Counted from the stretch's first letter, positions 23,056 through 36,764 are shown. The stretch: 64,000 nt of DNA from Delphinus delphis (GCF_949987515.2 NC_082684.1:17909701-17973700); one strand, 5' to 3'. The notes: generated by a model from the sequence alone, not told the origin. A program made the numbers and translations.

Positions 23056-23880
23056 AGCTCAAGAGATGGAAAATTCAGTTTGCAGCAAAGATGACTGATT
23101 GTGTAGCCTTTCCACTGAATCTTGGTAGCTTCAATTTAGTAACAATTAAAAGTTAGGGCATAGAGGTGAGGAAACAAAGAAATAAAGTACATTTGAGACT
23201 ATGTGTAACAAGTTAAGTATGATTATTAACATATATAACTGAAATTAATATATTAGAAGCCTACAACATTTCTGAAGGAGTAATTTTGCCAAATAAACCA
23301 TGGGGCAAACTGAAAATTATTTGACTTTTTGTGATTTATGACAAACTTTGGTCCTCTAAACTTCCAGGTACAGAAAGCTGGTTTTTAAAGATATTCAGTG
23401 TCTTCAAAGAGCATTATTCCTACTTCAGGCACTGCCATGGAGTATGATAGATAAGACAGAACTTCCAGAGAATAGAGCCAGGACCATGAAGATTATTTCT
23501 CCTCTTCTGGGGTCAAAGACTTTCATAGTATTCCCCCAGTGGGATTTCAGAACTGCTGCAAAAGAACAATTAGTAAGTCTCCCATTCTTTCTCTTTATAA
23601 TGCCTCTTCTATATTGTATATATAATTCTGTATGTGGTTGTGGAAACTTGGTCTTTTCAGTTTGTGGGCAGCCAGAGCACAGGGAATCCTGGTGAGACCC
23701 CATGGAGAGGACTGTTCAAGTTCAGGAGATCCTGGATTTTGAGTAGATACAGTGACTAGATTGGACCTTATGTTTCCTCCCTTGGGGAAGGAATTAGCAT
23801 GTGCTATGTGTGGGCAAAGACTAAACAATGTTTAAATTTTCCAGATTCAGAGATGAGTAAATGGAACTCTCAGTCATTCC
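23056..23880. other. Unclassified sequence
   Basis: No gene or recognisable repeat. Opposed short frames at 23425-23703 and 23444-23695 are mutual shadows. Confidence 0.5.
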
Positions 23881-24320
23881 CTGGTTTCCCTCCTTCATTC
23901 CGTTCATTCTATTATCCACTGTCTATTGCATTCCTACTTGCATTGGGATGATAGTAATGAAGTTGACACAGTCCTGCTTTCCAGAAACTCCCATTCTAGA
24001 AAAATAGTCTTGTGGGCTAGTATTTGCATTACAGTGCATCTGCTATGGAGAAAAATACTCATGCTGATGGTCAGAGAAGTGAGCTTTTAAGAGTGAGATA
24101 TCCTTCCCAAAAGGAGAAACTTGAGTGTGGATTCACGGGATTCATAAAGACTATGAAATTGAAAGGCCCTTGGTCCATTTAACCAGATTCTTCAGGAAGC
24201 TCTATATGGGTGTTTATCATAGTAATCCATTCATTCATTACTCATTCATTTATTCACCCAGTATATCTAAACCTTCCTTCATTTATAGAGAAGATTTTGT
24301 GTGTTGCTTACCATGTTAAG
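23881..24320 (-). mobile_element. L2 LINE relics, reverse strand
   Basis: Two stretches with the antisense L2 3' end pattern. One starts near 23891 ('tccttcattccgttcattc') and runs to a 'ggtcagagaagtgagctttt'-like block at about 24070. The other starts near 24228 ('cattcattactcattcatttattcac'). Strongly diverged. Confidence 0.45.
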
Positions 24321-24324
24321 TGCT

Positions 24325-24810
24325 GTATTAATTTCCTATTACTACTACAACAAATTGCCTCAAACCTAGTGGCTTAAAACAACCCTAATTTATTAATTTC
24401 AGTTTTGTAGGTCAGAGGTGTGACACTGTCTTACTGGACTAGAATCAAGGTGATAGTTAGTATACCTTCCTTTCTGGAGGATTTAAGGGGAAAATCTATT
24501 AATATTTCCTTGCATCTTTGAATTCCGCCTATGTTCCTATGCTTGTGTTCTCCTTCCTGCATCTACAAAGCCAGCAGTGACAGGTGGAGACCTACTCATA
24601 TCACATCACTCTGACTTCTTCTGTCTCCCTTTGCCACTTTTAAGAATGCTTGAAATTGCATTGAGCCCTCCTGGATAACCCAAAATAATCTCCTCATCTC
24701 AAGGTCCTAGTTTAGCCACAATTGCAAAGTCCCATGTTAAGTAGCATATTTGCAAGTTCTGAGGATTAGGATTTGGACATTTTTTTGTGGGGGATTATTC
24801 TGCCTAGCAG
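24325..24810 (-). mobile_element. MLT1-type (ERVL-MaLR) LTR, reverse strand
   Basis: Antisense MLT1 landmarks in order: 'gtattaatttcctattact' (24327), 'tggcttaaaacaac' (24371), 'atcaaggtgatag' (24443), the 'ggaggatttaaggggaaaatc' region (24476) and 'ggattaggatttggac' (24764) near the far end. Length and order fit a nearly complete solo LTR. Non-coding. Confidence 0.75.
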
Positions 24811-24984
24811 AGACTCAAATCTACTTTGCTCATCTTTACTACTGAGATCTATTAATAATGCCTGATTGTGGCTGTCTCCCTAAATTCCAATTAGCTGCTT
24901 CACCACCAAGCCAGCAAATCATCTAAATACTGCACGTTCTTTCATCTACGCTTTGAGCAAGAAATTGTTTTGAGAGTTAATCTC

Positions 24985-25095
24985 CTTTATAATTCTCATT
25001 TTAAAGATGAGGCAACTGATTTTCTGGAAGTTTAATTAACATGCCTAGGGTCACAGGTGACAGGAGCAGAATATTGTTAAAATTCAAAGCTCATG
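24985..25095 (-). mobile_element. MIR SINE relic, reverse strand
   Basis: Antisense MIR core: 'cattttaaagatgaggcaactga' order at about 24999-25020, followed by 'ggtcacaggtgacaggagcag'. Diverged, but the order is characteristic. Confidence 0.6.
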
Positions 25096-25695
25096 ACCGC
25101 TGGACCATTTATTTCCCAGAAAAAAGATTCTGTCAGATCTCATATATAAATTGAGTTCATTTTAAGTTTGAAAAAAATATCTATTATTTAATAAGAAACT
25201 AATTTAAGGAAACTTGTACAAAAACCTAATCACTTTTTCTTTTATTTCACTAATAAAGCAACTTCATTCAGCGCAAACATCGCATTGAACAAGAAACCTT
25301 GCTATTCAACTCAGTGACAGCTGACTATTACTCACTTCCAAATGACTGATACTTAGTGAAGCATCTGTTCACCCCAGGAAATCTCTCCTATGCATGTCTC
25401 TAATCTTCTGTATTCTAAATAAATTGCCTTAAGGTGAGTTGATTATCATTTTGCAACATTTTCCAAGCAGCATTTAAACAGCTAAGTGAAAGGAGTTATT
25501 CTGTCACTGTTAAAGCTTCCTTCCGCCACTATTAATTATTTGTATGTCTGTAGAGTGTCAGTACAGACCTCAATTTGTTTAGGACTGTTAGTTATGGAAG
25601 CAACCGAGTAAGATTGATTTCTTGAACTGGTTCCAGAGTAACTATGCTTATAGAGCACCTTCCAAATAGAATATAATATGTGTAACCCCAACTAG
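25096..25695. other. Unclassified sequence
   Basis: No gene or clear repeat seen. Confidence 0.5.
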
Positions 25696-25830
25696 AGATT
25701 TATGGATGATATCCCTCAGGAGATGGCATGATGTAGCTCAAAGGACAAGGAGACAGGGTCAGTCACACAGCTAATAAGTAGGAGAGCGGAGAACTGAATC
25801 TGAAGCTCATGTTCTTTCAATTATATGATG
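25696..25830 (-). mobile_element. MIR SINE relic, reverse strand
   Basis: The 'gtcacacagctaataagtagg' order at about 25759 with following 'gaactgaatctgaagctc' is the antisense MIR core. Confidence 0.6.
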
Positions 25831-27594
25831 CTTCCTTCTAACACATCACGAACTTCGTCAACTATTGAGGAAACAAAAACTTGCTGATGCTTTAAACCTC
25901 TGCAAACGTATCTAATGCATTACTGGTTCAACTTTTTCCAGTTGCAAAGCCTGGCAAAACCAAACCACTCAGCCCAGTACAACAAAGTTAAAGTTGTGAT
26001 TTATGGAATAGATATTTCAGAAAGATGCAGACATTTTCATTCACATTAAAGATATTCTGAATAAAGACATATGTTCAGAGTATCCTGGACATAAATGCTT
26101 AATGTTAAAGGCAGGTCAGGCAACACAGATGCAAGAAGCTTTAAAAGCTTTTGGAGTCTAAGTTTGTAAACTTTGGGTATGATGGTGAGATTGTCAGTTC
26201 ACTGAAACCCAGCAGTTCCCCTCAAGTGTCTGTCTTGCCCTTCCTTCCACACTAAGTGCCTACTCTGAGTTCTCTGGCCATTACATAAAGCCTTTTAGGA
26301 AACATCACTCCAGACAGATGTTTAACCCCAGGCTCTAAGGGAACTACACAATGAGTTGCTAAGTCTGTTGATTAATTTTACATGTACGTGCATGCTAATG
26401 TAGTCTGACACCAAGGCCCTCACAGCCAGTCGGCCATGTTAAGTAAACAAAGTAGATCAGGTAAATGTACACTGAAAGTTGTCTGTGCAAGAGATGCATT
26501 TCCATCCCAGACTTGGAGGAGAAATCGTTTTCCTATTTCCACAGCAGCCATCAGAGGTCACCTGGTCAATATTACCCCAAATCTTCCTTCATTCACTTGT
26601 GATATGCCACCTCATTTTTTAACAACCTGTGTGGAGTATGAAATATTTTTTTTAAATTGGAAATGAAGCTCAATGATAGCAAAATTATAGAGGAGCTTTT
26701 AACACTTCTGTTACAATTGGTGACAATCATCACTCAGGTAGAAATTAAACTGCATATTTCATGTCCACGCCTTTCAGCTTATGTTTTGTGAACTTACCAA
26801 TTTACAAACATTAAGCATGATGTGGTATTATTAAAGAAAATTATGATCTTGAGAAAAAAATAGTGAAAAATATATTATTCAGAAATATCAATATTACAGA
26901 TATTCCTTCTGATATTTGTACATAAACTATTTCAGATTAACTCTTCACTGGAAACAACAAGAAAATAGGGGAAATTTATTTTTTTAATTTGTTTGAAGGT
27001 ACTGGTGAAAAACCAAGGCTTTTTGGTTTTTCAATGCCTCAACCAGGACTTGAGGGTTCAGAGTCTTGAAGAGACAGGATGCTTATATGTAAGCCCAAGG
27101 ATTAGCACAGCTTTTTCCTTGGAGGCATTTGCTAACACATGACACAAAAGCTAGTAGGGAACTTTCAGCAGTACTAGGGGTTAAGGGGAACAGAACTTAG
27201 AAATCAAGCCTCAACATGAAAGAGGAATCTTGGTAAACACGACTAGTTCATTTGGGACCCCTGCCCCTGAAATCTTACTTGAAGAAGAGAGGAAAACCAG
27301 CCCCCACAAAGACTGACACCCTCCTTCAAATCAGATTGGATTCCAGTGGCCCATGCCTACCATAGCTGCTTTCCAGAAGCAAAAGAAAACAACCTTACAG
27401 AGCCTGACAAAATGCCTTGAACTCTGTAAGCAATTAATGAATATTAGTTGAATTTTGTTTTATCAAGAGCATTTAAATATTTTTCAATAATAATAAAATG
27501 AAATAATTATCTTCCTCTTTTTGAGACCCTGACACATGTCCTGGTTCTGTGACCTTGGCTTTATGTATATTATCTCTAATTCTTCTACCATATT
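25831..27594. other. Unclassified sequence
   Basis: No gene or clear repeat recognised. The frame at 26436-26666 has no recognised domain. Confidence 0.5.
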
Positions 27595-27720
27595 TGCAAG
27601 TTAAGAATTATTTATGTCTGATTGTAAGGCTGAGGTTCACAGATGTTATGTGAATTACAAGATCTACACAGCTATTATATGACTGAATTAAGATTTAATT
27701 CTTAAATTGGACTGTTTGGT
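27595..27720 (-). mobile_element. MIR SINE relic, reverse strand
   Basis: Degraded antisense MIR core ('aaggctgaggttcacagatg', then 'ctacacagctattatatgac'). Confidence 0.5.
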
Positions 27721-27954
27721 TTCAGCAAACACTTTCTGAGGGTCAGGTGGGTGTAGATTTTCATGGAATGTGTGAGTAAATGGTTACTTTAGGAAAGAAA
27801 GCAGAGAGATTTCTTAGAAACCATGGATGTATTTTTTGAGAAGGTTATCTCTTAAAAAAATTAAGCATTTTCGATGTTTTTTCCTTGGAATTTGGAGGAA
27901 ATTCTAAATAGCACAAGAATGTCTCTTAAAATACTCATCAAAAAGAAAAATAAT

Positions 27955-28290
27955 GAAATAATTTATTCAAAATGTATTTACTGGGTATTTATTATTTACC
28001 AGGTACTGTTCTATATTTTAGAACTACAGCAATAAACAATATAGAAAAAGTCCCTGGCCTGATGTAGATTGGATCCTATTGGAGTGGACAGTTAATAAAT
28101 AAACAAATAAAAATAGAATTTTGGAAGTCATCAGTACTGAACTGATATTTATAAGCTAACTGAAGGGATGGGATGAAAGTCTGTTTAGAGTAGGTTCAAA
28201 AAAAAGAAAAAGGAAAAAAAGAAAGCTCTTAGAGACACAACGTTTAAGCCAGGAAAGCTATGGAATTCTGAAGATACCTGAGAAGTTAAT
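27955..28290 (-). mobile_element. L2 LINE 3' end relic, reverse strand
   Basis: Antisense L2 terminus: 'tttactgggtatttattattt', 'accaggtactgttct', 'acagcaataaacaata', 'gtccctggcctgatg' and 'cagttaataaataaacaaata', in the expected order. Confidence 0.65.
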
Positions 28291-29925
28291 GTGTTAGAAA
28301 AAGTAGTGCTGTACCCCTTCTTCCACTTGAAATTCTATGCTCTTTAGGAAGTCTTAATAGTGGGGTGCAATGGTTACTCTATCATGGTTAAAAAAAAATC
28401 TGTGATTTTACACAATGGGTTAAATGTGGATGATATCAAAACAATGAAAACTGTTATATATTTCCTAGTCAACCTGTATAACTACAAGATATTTGAAAAT
28501 TAATGTGATCAAAGTAACTTTATATTAGAATGACAGGAAAGGGTAGAAAAATAATATGAATGAAATAAAGAAGTGCTCAAACAATAGACAGTCACCAGCA
28601 CCAATATTCTTTCATTTTATATAATGTTTTTGTGGAACAACCAAAATTGTAACTTTTGACCAAGTTGTACAGGTATCTGTGGCAAAAGCATGAGAAGAAC
28701 AAAGTCCTAACTGAGGTAATTGCCTCATTAAATTGACATCTATCTGCAACAATACATCCTAGATCACAACTCACATTAAGGGATTAAAAAAAAAAAAAAG
28801 GATGAATATGTGATTGAAACTTAGCACAGTACTACCTGCATTCATAAAAATCTCCATAGTGTATTTGGTGCTAGAACCAGTCACTGAGGTTGTTTATGAA
28901 AAAGATTTATTTATCCTGAATTTTATTTTCTTTAAACAGAGCCCTGCTTTGCTAACCAAAAAAATTTTCTGAAGGGCCCCAACTAACATCTGAAGTCCAG
29001 TTTTATAAATTCAACAGATTTTTCTTCCAGTTTCCAGGTTGAAATTTCATAGTGATGACAACTTCATTTTATCTTGAATTTGAGCATCACTAAAAACAAT
29101 TGAATAGTTAAGCATAACAGAAAAAAATGATTTCACTGAAGAAAGCATAGTTACAAAGTACAAGAATGTAGCTGTTATAAAACCATTTTCTCCAGTTACT
29201 AGTACCTCCTATACCCAACTCCCCTTAGCACATAATCAGTATACCATCTAAAACATTTCTCCACATGATATTCAGGAATTTAAATTTTCTGGAAGTTGCT
29301 ACAGCAAAAACACTAGTACAATTTGGTTAAAAGACATTAAATGTGGCTCTGTCTGAGCATTGATGGGTGATATTAAAATGGTTTTAATTTAGATTAACTC
29401 TAAAGTACTATAAATTACATGGTCAATTTACCTAGAGGAAATTTTCATCAGATGTAACTAGAAGTTACTCAAGAAATATTGAAGAGGTGCTACAATATTT
29501 GAATCAAAAAAATCAAAGTATCAAAGCATTAGTTAAGCAGTTTTCTGTTTATAATAATGACAAAATAATGACTTTGAGCAATTTTCTTACTAGTCAACAG
29601 GTTAAAACCATAGCTTGAAACAGTAAGTAGTTCCAGAGCACTGGTAGTTTGTCCAATTCAGTTTGATATAGAATGCTTGTTTTTCTGGCATGCTGGGAGC
29701 ATGAATTGCTTTGTAAAATCATTGTTTTTCAGATAGTCAAATAATACCCTTGATCCTTTTAATTTCTGTTGGATTTTTTTTCTAAAATATATTTCACAAA
29801 TTTCTAGCTGCTTAAACTGAGGATCCTAAACCATAATTTAATCTTTACTAATTTTTTCTATGAAAATAATCAGGAAAAACCATTTTAAAATTTTTGGAAA
29901 GTTTTTTGGTCCCCACACTAAATAG
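28291..29925. other. Unclassified AT-rich sequence
   Basis: No gene or clear repeat recognised. Confidence 0.5.

Positions 29926-29954
<29 letters not shown>
29926..29954. repeat. (AC)n microsatellite
   Basis: Uninterrupted run of about 14 AC units. It produces a spurious valine/cysteine repeat frame on the reverse strand. Confidence 0.95.
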
Positions 29955-29956
<2 letters not shown>

Positions 29957-30345
29957 CTTAGTTTTTAAGTAAACATTTAAAAATATTATTTCTCTGTATT
30001 GTTGTGCACTGTCAATTCTCACTAGTCTCAAGGAAGTTGACACTAAAACAATTTCTTCTCGCTTAATACATATCACTTCTGGATGCATGAAAATTATTTC
30101 TCTTAACTTAGCTATGATATGTGAGAAGTGTTGAGGCAAGTTTCTTTAAAAATTTTGTGATGCTCTAGTTAACATTAAAGTTTACATTATTGAACATGGC
30201 TTACAAAGTTAGAATTTTGTTATCAAACTTTCGTAACTTTGAATTAAAAATTTGCTATTTTAAATCCAAACATATTTAAAATCCATATGTAAAAAAATCC
30301 TTTTTTATTCCACTGTCACTTTTTTAAAAAAGTAATCTAATATCA
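29955..30345. other. Unclassified AT-rich sequence
   Basis: No gene or clear repeat recognised. Confidence 0.5.
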
Positions 30346-30722
30346 ACATCATGGACTGAATTGTGTTTCTCCCAAATGAATATGCTGAAACCCTAACCCC
30401 AATGTGACTGCATTTGGAGGTAAGGCCTTTAAGGAGGGAGTTAAAATTAAATAAGATCATAAAGGTGGGATCCTAATCCTATGGGACTGATGTCCTTACA
30501 AGAAGAGGAAAAGACACCAGATCTCTCTCTCTCAGTCTCTGAGTGCACACAGAGGAAACACCATGTGAAAGCAAAGCAAAATGGCGGGAAGAAAGGTCTT
30601 ACCTGTTGGCACATTGATCTTGGACTTCCAGCATCTAGAATTATGAGAAAAATAAATTTCTGTTGTTTAAGCCAACCTCTTTGTGGTATTTTGTTATGGC
30701 AATCTGAGCTAACTAATAATAC
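30346..30722 (+). mobile_element. MLT1A-type (ERVL-MaLR) solo LTR
   Basis: Nearly complete LTR with the MLT1A order: 'tggactgaattgtgtttctcc' (30352), 'atgtgactgcatttggagg' (30402), 'gatgtccttacaagaagagg' (30488), 'ttgatcttggacttcc' (30615), 'aataaatttctgttgtttaa' (30651) and 'gagctaactaataatac' (30706). No internal retroviral sequence is attached, so it is a solo LTR. The frame at 30481-30768 is LTR sequence read in a chance frame. Confidence 0.85.
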
Positions 30723-30724
30723 TC

Positions 30725-31489
30725 AACAATTAACTCTTTCTGCCAATTGCTGTTTAGCTTTTCTGTGATACCAGCAAATTAAAGACTTAAAAATTAGGAT
30801 AAAATCAATAACGCCATACAAAATGATCAGGGAATGCTTGAACAAGAGAATATCAGAATTGCTCTGGATCCTTTTCCTACAAAACGTTTTCCATTATGGG
30901 ATACTGAAACCTGTCTGTGCATCAAGGGGTCTTGAGATTCTATAGGTATGAAATCCATTCAATAGTTTCAGTTTATTTTTAAAAATGTGTTTTGCTATTT
31001 TGAACCACAGTTCTAGTTTGTGATTGCAAAAAAAATGCAGTCAGTATCTTGGGAAGAAGGGCCGATTGTTGCCAAAAGTAAGAGCCTCCATTGCTTTAGA
31101 GCTTAACAGTAACAGCTTGGAATGGAGTTCTGATCCTCTGACAGGAATTTTCTCAGTCCCGACTACATGAAAGACATACTGTCCCTGGATGGACTGCTGC
31201 CATGCTCCATGGCAAGACTGTGAGAGACTCCATAAAAAGAAGGAAACAAAAACAAAGTATTTGTGTAACGTCTTTCTCCATTTGTTTTTGTTTTTGTTTT
31301 TTCTTTCCATTTGCATGCAGTAAAGAATCAAAGCACCTCAGTCATGATTGCCTAAAGAATGCAAGACATCGTACTAGGCACCAAGATGAAGATAAAATAA
31401 TTGCACGAAATGTAGCCCATGTGCTCACTGTGGAGCTAAAAACATTCTATCACTATTACAGATAGGCAATAGATATCTTCTGGTCCAGC
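30725..31489. other. Unclassified sequence
   Basis: No gene or clear repeat. Overlapping frames at 31041-31331 and 31202-31465 lie on opposite strands and show no recognised domain. Confidence 0.5.
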
Positions 31490-33510
31490 CATATTTAGGG
31501 ACTAGTATTGAATGTTTTTTTATGGTAATTTATTAATCTTATTTTCTAACTATTTGGTGTTGGTATATAGAACTGTATTTTATTTTTTACATTATTCTAT
31601 AACTAACAGGCTAGCTAAATTTATTAATTAATTCTAATAGTTTATAGACTTCTCTGGATTATCTATCTGCATGATAATGTCATCTGTAAGTACTGATTTT
31701 ATAATTTTCTCCATATCATAATTCTGTTTATTTCTTTTCCTTGGTTTATTGAAATATTGTATAGAAGCACTGATAATGGGTATTCATTTACTTTTCCCAA
31801 TTTCCGGAAAAAAGTTGTCAATATTTCACCATTGTGGATAATGTGTGATGTAGGTTTTTTGGGGGGGCTATTCTTTTTCAGATTAAGGGAAATCTTTTCT
31901 ATTCTAGTTTTCTGTTTTTTTAAACTATAAATAGGTATAAAACATTGTCAAATGCCCTTTTGCCTTTTGAACATGTATTAAAATTATCTAATTATGTTTT
32001 CCCTTTTCTGCGAGCATATAAATTTTATTAATTACCTTTATGTGTTCTGATACATTTTTGCTACATTTTTGTATTTAAGTTTCTGAGAAAGACTGGCCAA
32101 TAATATATTTTTTTTCTTGAAAAATACTTGTCAGTATTTGGAATCAAAATTATGATAGTCTTATAAAAGTTTAGGAATCATTTCCCTTTATTTCTTTTAT
32201 TGGAATAATTTTGAGTAAGATTGGCACTATTGAAAAAAATTACCTAGAAAAGCCATCTGGTTCTGAGGTTTTCATTGTGGAAGAATTCAAATTATGGATT
32301 CAATACTGTAATAAGTACCAAAGAAATCAGGTGTTGTATTTATTTTCCTTTCAACCTTGTATTATTCAGTGAATTTTTCTATTCCTTCAAAATTTTAAAA
32401 TTGAGTATTATAAAGTTGGTCATACTATAATCCTATCATCATTTCATATAGGAATTATTTGTGTCTCTTGTTCAAGCCTAATATTGCTAATTCATGTCAC
32501 TTAAATTTTTTTCTTGAATATTTTCCAAGTGGTTTATCAATTTTATTGGTATTTTCAAAGAACAAGCTTTTAGTTTTGTTTGTATTCTCTGTTGTATATT
32601 TACATTGTATTTTATTGATCTCTTCTTTTATCTTTGATATTTATTTTCTTGTGCATTCTTTGGATTTGACTTAACTTTTTTGTTCTCAAATTTTGTGATG
32701 AATGCTTAAACCATTGATATTCAACCTTTACCTTTTTTCTAAAACATATAGTTAAGCCTCTAAATTTCTCTCAAAACATTATTTCAGCTGTATTCCACAC
32801 ATGTAAATATTTTATAGCTTTTTGACTTTTATTTAAAATGTTTTCCAATTTGCATTTGTTCTTCTTTGACCCTGGAATAGGTTAAAATATCTTGCTTAAT
32901 ACCTTGGAGTTTGGAATTTGGGATTTTTCTAGTTATCTTATTTTTTTTTTAATAAAAATAATTTTTAAATAAAATAAATTCTAGCTTAATCCCTTTGTGG
33001 TTAGAGAACATACTCTGAATAATTTCATTCTTTTGAAATTTATTGGGTCTACCTTTATGGCTCCATCTCCTTTCTACAGAGAGCAGTTCCTATGTTTTTA
33101 TCTTGGGGCTAAAGAGCTGCCATTTTGCATTACAGGGGAGGAGAAATGGTAATAGAAGCATGAATTCCTAACTGGCCCTCTTATTCCTAATAGAGTTCTT
33201 TAATTCATTACACTCATAATTGCCCTGTGTCCCACGCCTCTCCTTTGTGCAATTAGCTCAGATTTCAGTGCCTCCAGGGCTCCCTCAGTAAAGATCCTTA
33301 TCTCTCGTGTTTTGGATTCTGAATTTCTCTATTAATATCAACCCATCTGCTTGAAATTTTCCAGATTTCCTCAAATATCCTGGCCCCCTGAGTTCTTGTT
33401 TACTGCAGTTAGTCTTTTTATTTCTTTCATAACTTCTTATAATCCCAAAGGGAGTTTGGGAAGAAGAGACAGTAAAACTGAGTGCTCAGTCTGCCATCTT
33501 GAATAAGCTG
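31490..33510 (-). mobile_element. Old L1 relic, reverse strand, probably internally deleted
   Basis: From 31620 the sequence reads as antisense L1 ORF2 (RT region: 'atgataatgtcatctgtaag', 'tttcaccattgtggata', then 'tttcaaagaacaagctttt' near 32554). The far end (33480-33510, 'agtctgccatcttgaata') looks like the start of an L1 5' UTR read antisense. The whole is only about 2 kb, so most of ORF1 and part of ORF2 appear to be missing. Assignment of 33060-33480 is uncertain. Confidence 0.6.
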
Positions 33511-34913
33511 GTGAATCCTTTTTAGCAATATTTTCTGTGATTTAACTTCACTTTTGAAGACAAGGTTATATAAAACAGCATTCAGTATTAAATTCGGGCA
33601 TTTTTGTTAAGAAGACTTTTTTTATAATTGGAAAAGCTTTAGAGTAAGATTGGCTCCTATCCTGTATTAAAATCAACCATTAAAGCTCAATTTAGTCAAT
33701 CTGTAGTCCATTAGGGGAGAAATTAGTTTTTCTGTAGAAATGAATTGGCGGTCAGTTGTCCGTACCAAGATAACTTTCAGTACCACACAGGTCGCCCAAG
33801 AGAGCTAGGTCATCAGGCAGGCTACCCAAGAATTGTTATCTAAGGAGTGGTTTATGGTCAACAAATTGGGTAGTAGGTAGAGCACAGAGAAAGTGAGTGA
33901 CGTATGAGAGGCAATATATGTAGATATGATTTTCTGTGCCAAAAGCTTCATCAATTTTCCTTTCATCTGCTGATTTCCTCTGGTCCCTTCAAGTGAGAGA
34001 AAAGTCAACTTGTCAAAAGCTGACATTCTTCCTCTGAATAGTTCCACAATTGTTCTGGCCCTTGTGCTTCTCAAGTTTGAAGAGAGGAAAATTCCTCAGG
34101 GAGAAAAGTAGGTAGTTCAGTGCATTACCCTGTAAAAAGATTACAGTAAAAACTCTACAGGACTGGAAGGTGAAGATTTAGGTCAGAAATCAGAAAGTTG
34201 TATTCTACTGTTATAAGATTCTCTTTGAAATATTTGTCTCTATTATAACTGTATCCGTTTCTACTTGAGACAATCAACTGGCATGTGAAATACCCGAATA
34301 TTCTCAACCTCAGTTATTTAGACCCCTCTTTGAAATCTTCCATATAAGCCCTTCAATACCTTAAAATTGTAGAGAAATTTGTTTTTTCTTTAATATACAA
34401 TCCAACTGATGTTCATATCATGTAAGAAAAATTACAGAATATCTCCCTTATAATGCAGCTTTCTTACTATGTTTTACATGAGCTATTGTTAAAATCTTTT
34501 GTGGATAGTTAGAGGTACAAAATAAACTGAATTTCCATGATAATGATCTGTGACTAACCAGGTCACAGGTGTATCAGGAGTATCCATTCCCAACTGTCTC
34601 AGTTGTAAGATCCTGGGCATAATCACAATTTGAGTCACAAGTACAAGGGGTAGGACCTCCTCTTTCCTATCCCACCAGGTGTTTGGGAGCCCATTTGATC
34701 TTGCAATTTCTCAAGGATGAAGCATCACTTAAGAATCAGCTGACTCACAGAGCAAATAATCACGGCATTAGCCTGTTGTTGGTTAGGAGACAGGCTGATG
34801 GGGGCTGTTGGTGAATTTGGCAAAGTGTTTAGACTAATGGGAACAGGACTTATGAATGACTTAGAAGAACTTTTATTCAACAAAGTTCTTCAACAATAAA
34901 ACAGTGCTTTTTG

Positions 34914-34918
<5 letters not shown>
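33511..34918. other. Unclassified sequence
   Basis: No gene or clear repeat recognised. Confidence 0.5.
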
Positions 34919-34973
<55 letters not shown>

Positions 34974-34975
34974 TT
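34919..34975. repeat. (TA)n microsatellite followed by a T run
   Basis: About 23 TA units, then 11 or so T. It creates the artefactual isoleucine/tyrosine repeat frame starting at 34911. Confidence 0.95.
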
Positions 34976-36305
34976 CCCTATTACCAGGTTCTTTTACAAA
35001 ATGTCCTTTCTCAGAGACCATGTTCCTGTTAGAGGAATCCAGATATTCATGTGCCCCTTTCTTCGCCTATATTTTTCAGACTCTGACTCTTTCCAACTCA
35101 TAACCCTTTGTTTCCTGCCACAAAAATATATCATTCTCTTTTCTGTAATAATAACATTTGAAAGCCAATCAGTAATCTGGATAATAATCCATTAAAACCA
35201 AATAATGAGTGAAAGAAAAAAAATTAAAAAGGTTTTCCCTCTCATAAAAGGCAATGAGGGCTGAATAACTGTGTAGTTGATACTTACTGGTAAGGGAGAT
35301 ACTTATTCTGCTTCTGGGAGGAAAGCTTCTCATCCCAACCCCCTAATCCCAATCCTACTCAGAAAGGGGCTGAATAAACTACTTCCATTGAACTAAGAAA
35401 ATGGAAAGCTTATATTTTTATATCAGTCAGAAATTGGCATTTGTATTCTTCTACTACTATACACTAATATATATTAAAATTTTTGTAGAGAAAATATCAG
35501 AGGCTTGCCTTTTAGTTTCTGAGACTACATTTTTTATTTCTGTGGTTTAAAATGTTATCAATATATGACTTTTAGTTCTGTTGAGTTTCCTATAATGTCA
35601 TAGAATTTATGTTTAACAAAGTCTTGTAAAAAGGTTTAAAGAAAGATTGAGGTTTTCAGTAACAAAAATTACTTTTTAGAATTTTAGGCTAGCCAAAGAG
35701 TTTGTCCTAAAAGTATTTATTATCTGTTCCAGAATTCACAGATAAGTACACAGTATAATTTTATTGGATTCAGCATATTTTAAAAAGTTGAAAAGATGTA
35801 ATTTTTCTATTTATACCTAGGATACAATCTGTGCATTTGAAAAAAAAAAGAAACTTCAGAGACAAACTGGAGATTTATTTAGTCTGTCTTTATTTAAAAA
35901 GAGCCAAAGGAAAAAACACACAAATACAATTGGCTAATTGCTTTGCAATTTGGCTTTATTTCCTTGACACTAATGGAGAATTTCTAACACCTAAACAGCT
36001 AATGAGTTGGGAAGTTATGAGTTTTATCTGAATACAGATATTTAGTCAGAAAGAAAAAGAAGTTTATTTACTCCTTGAGAACAGAGAAGACTGAACAGAC
36101 ATAAGCTGTGTCTATATTCCAGTCTGCTGGGTGCTAGTTTTGTGTGCCCTAAGGATCTTGCAGTGTGAAGGGAAACATGGGTGTACAAATATATATTTTC
36201 AATCTCATATGTTTAATGTCAGGATAGATGTGTTGTCAGAGCCCATAGAATATCAATCATCTAAATAACGACAATAATAAACTACAGAAAAATGACTATT
36301 AGTGC
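34976..36305. other. Unclassified AT-rich sequence
   Basis: No gene or clear repeat recognised. Confidence 0.5.
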
Positions 36306-36540
36306 CAACTATGAAATGTTTATTATGTTTCAGGTTCTCTGCTAAGTGCTTTATATACCATACTCCTTGAGTCCTCACTGAAGAATGTAGGTATAATTGT
36401 CCTCATTCTAATTAATAATAATAGTAATAAAATCATCATCACCATCATCATCTGGGAGGTAAATATATTTCTACAGCTCATAAGTAGAAGATCCAAGATT
36501 CAGTATCCTATCTATTTAAATCCAAAGCCCATGTTTTTAA
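36306..36540 (-). mobile_element. MIR SINE relic, reverse strand
   Basis: Antisense MIR order: 'ggttctctgctaagtgcttta' (36333), a 'tgagtcctcactga' block, an (AAT/ATC)n expansion at 36409-36453 and 'acagctcataagtag' (36473), then 'aatccaaagcccatg'. Confidence 0.7.
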
Positions 36541-36764
36541 CACCCCCAGTTTATGTCCCCTTACTTTCCTATCAGGAAATTTTCTGGAAGATGTACAACT
36601 ATAGTTGGATATGGCAACAAATGTGAAATTAAGCAGTCAAGGAAGTAGAATGAGAAAGCTAATTTAATCAGGAAGAATGTCATTTACATACCAGAAGAAG
36701 AGAGTACACCATATTTTTATGGAATCCAAAGCAATTATTTTCATCATGTGATTATAAATTGCAT

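Noticed and set aside
34911..35195. A 94-codon frame beginning with an isoleucine/tyrosine repeat
   Set aside because: The repeat is a (TA)n microsatellite, and the rest shows no domain.
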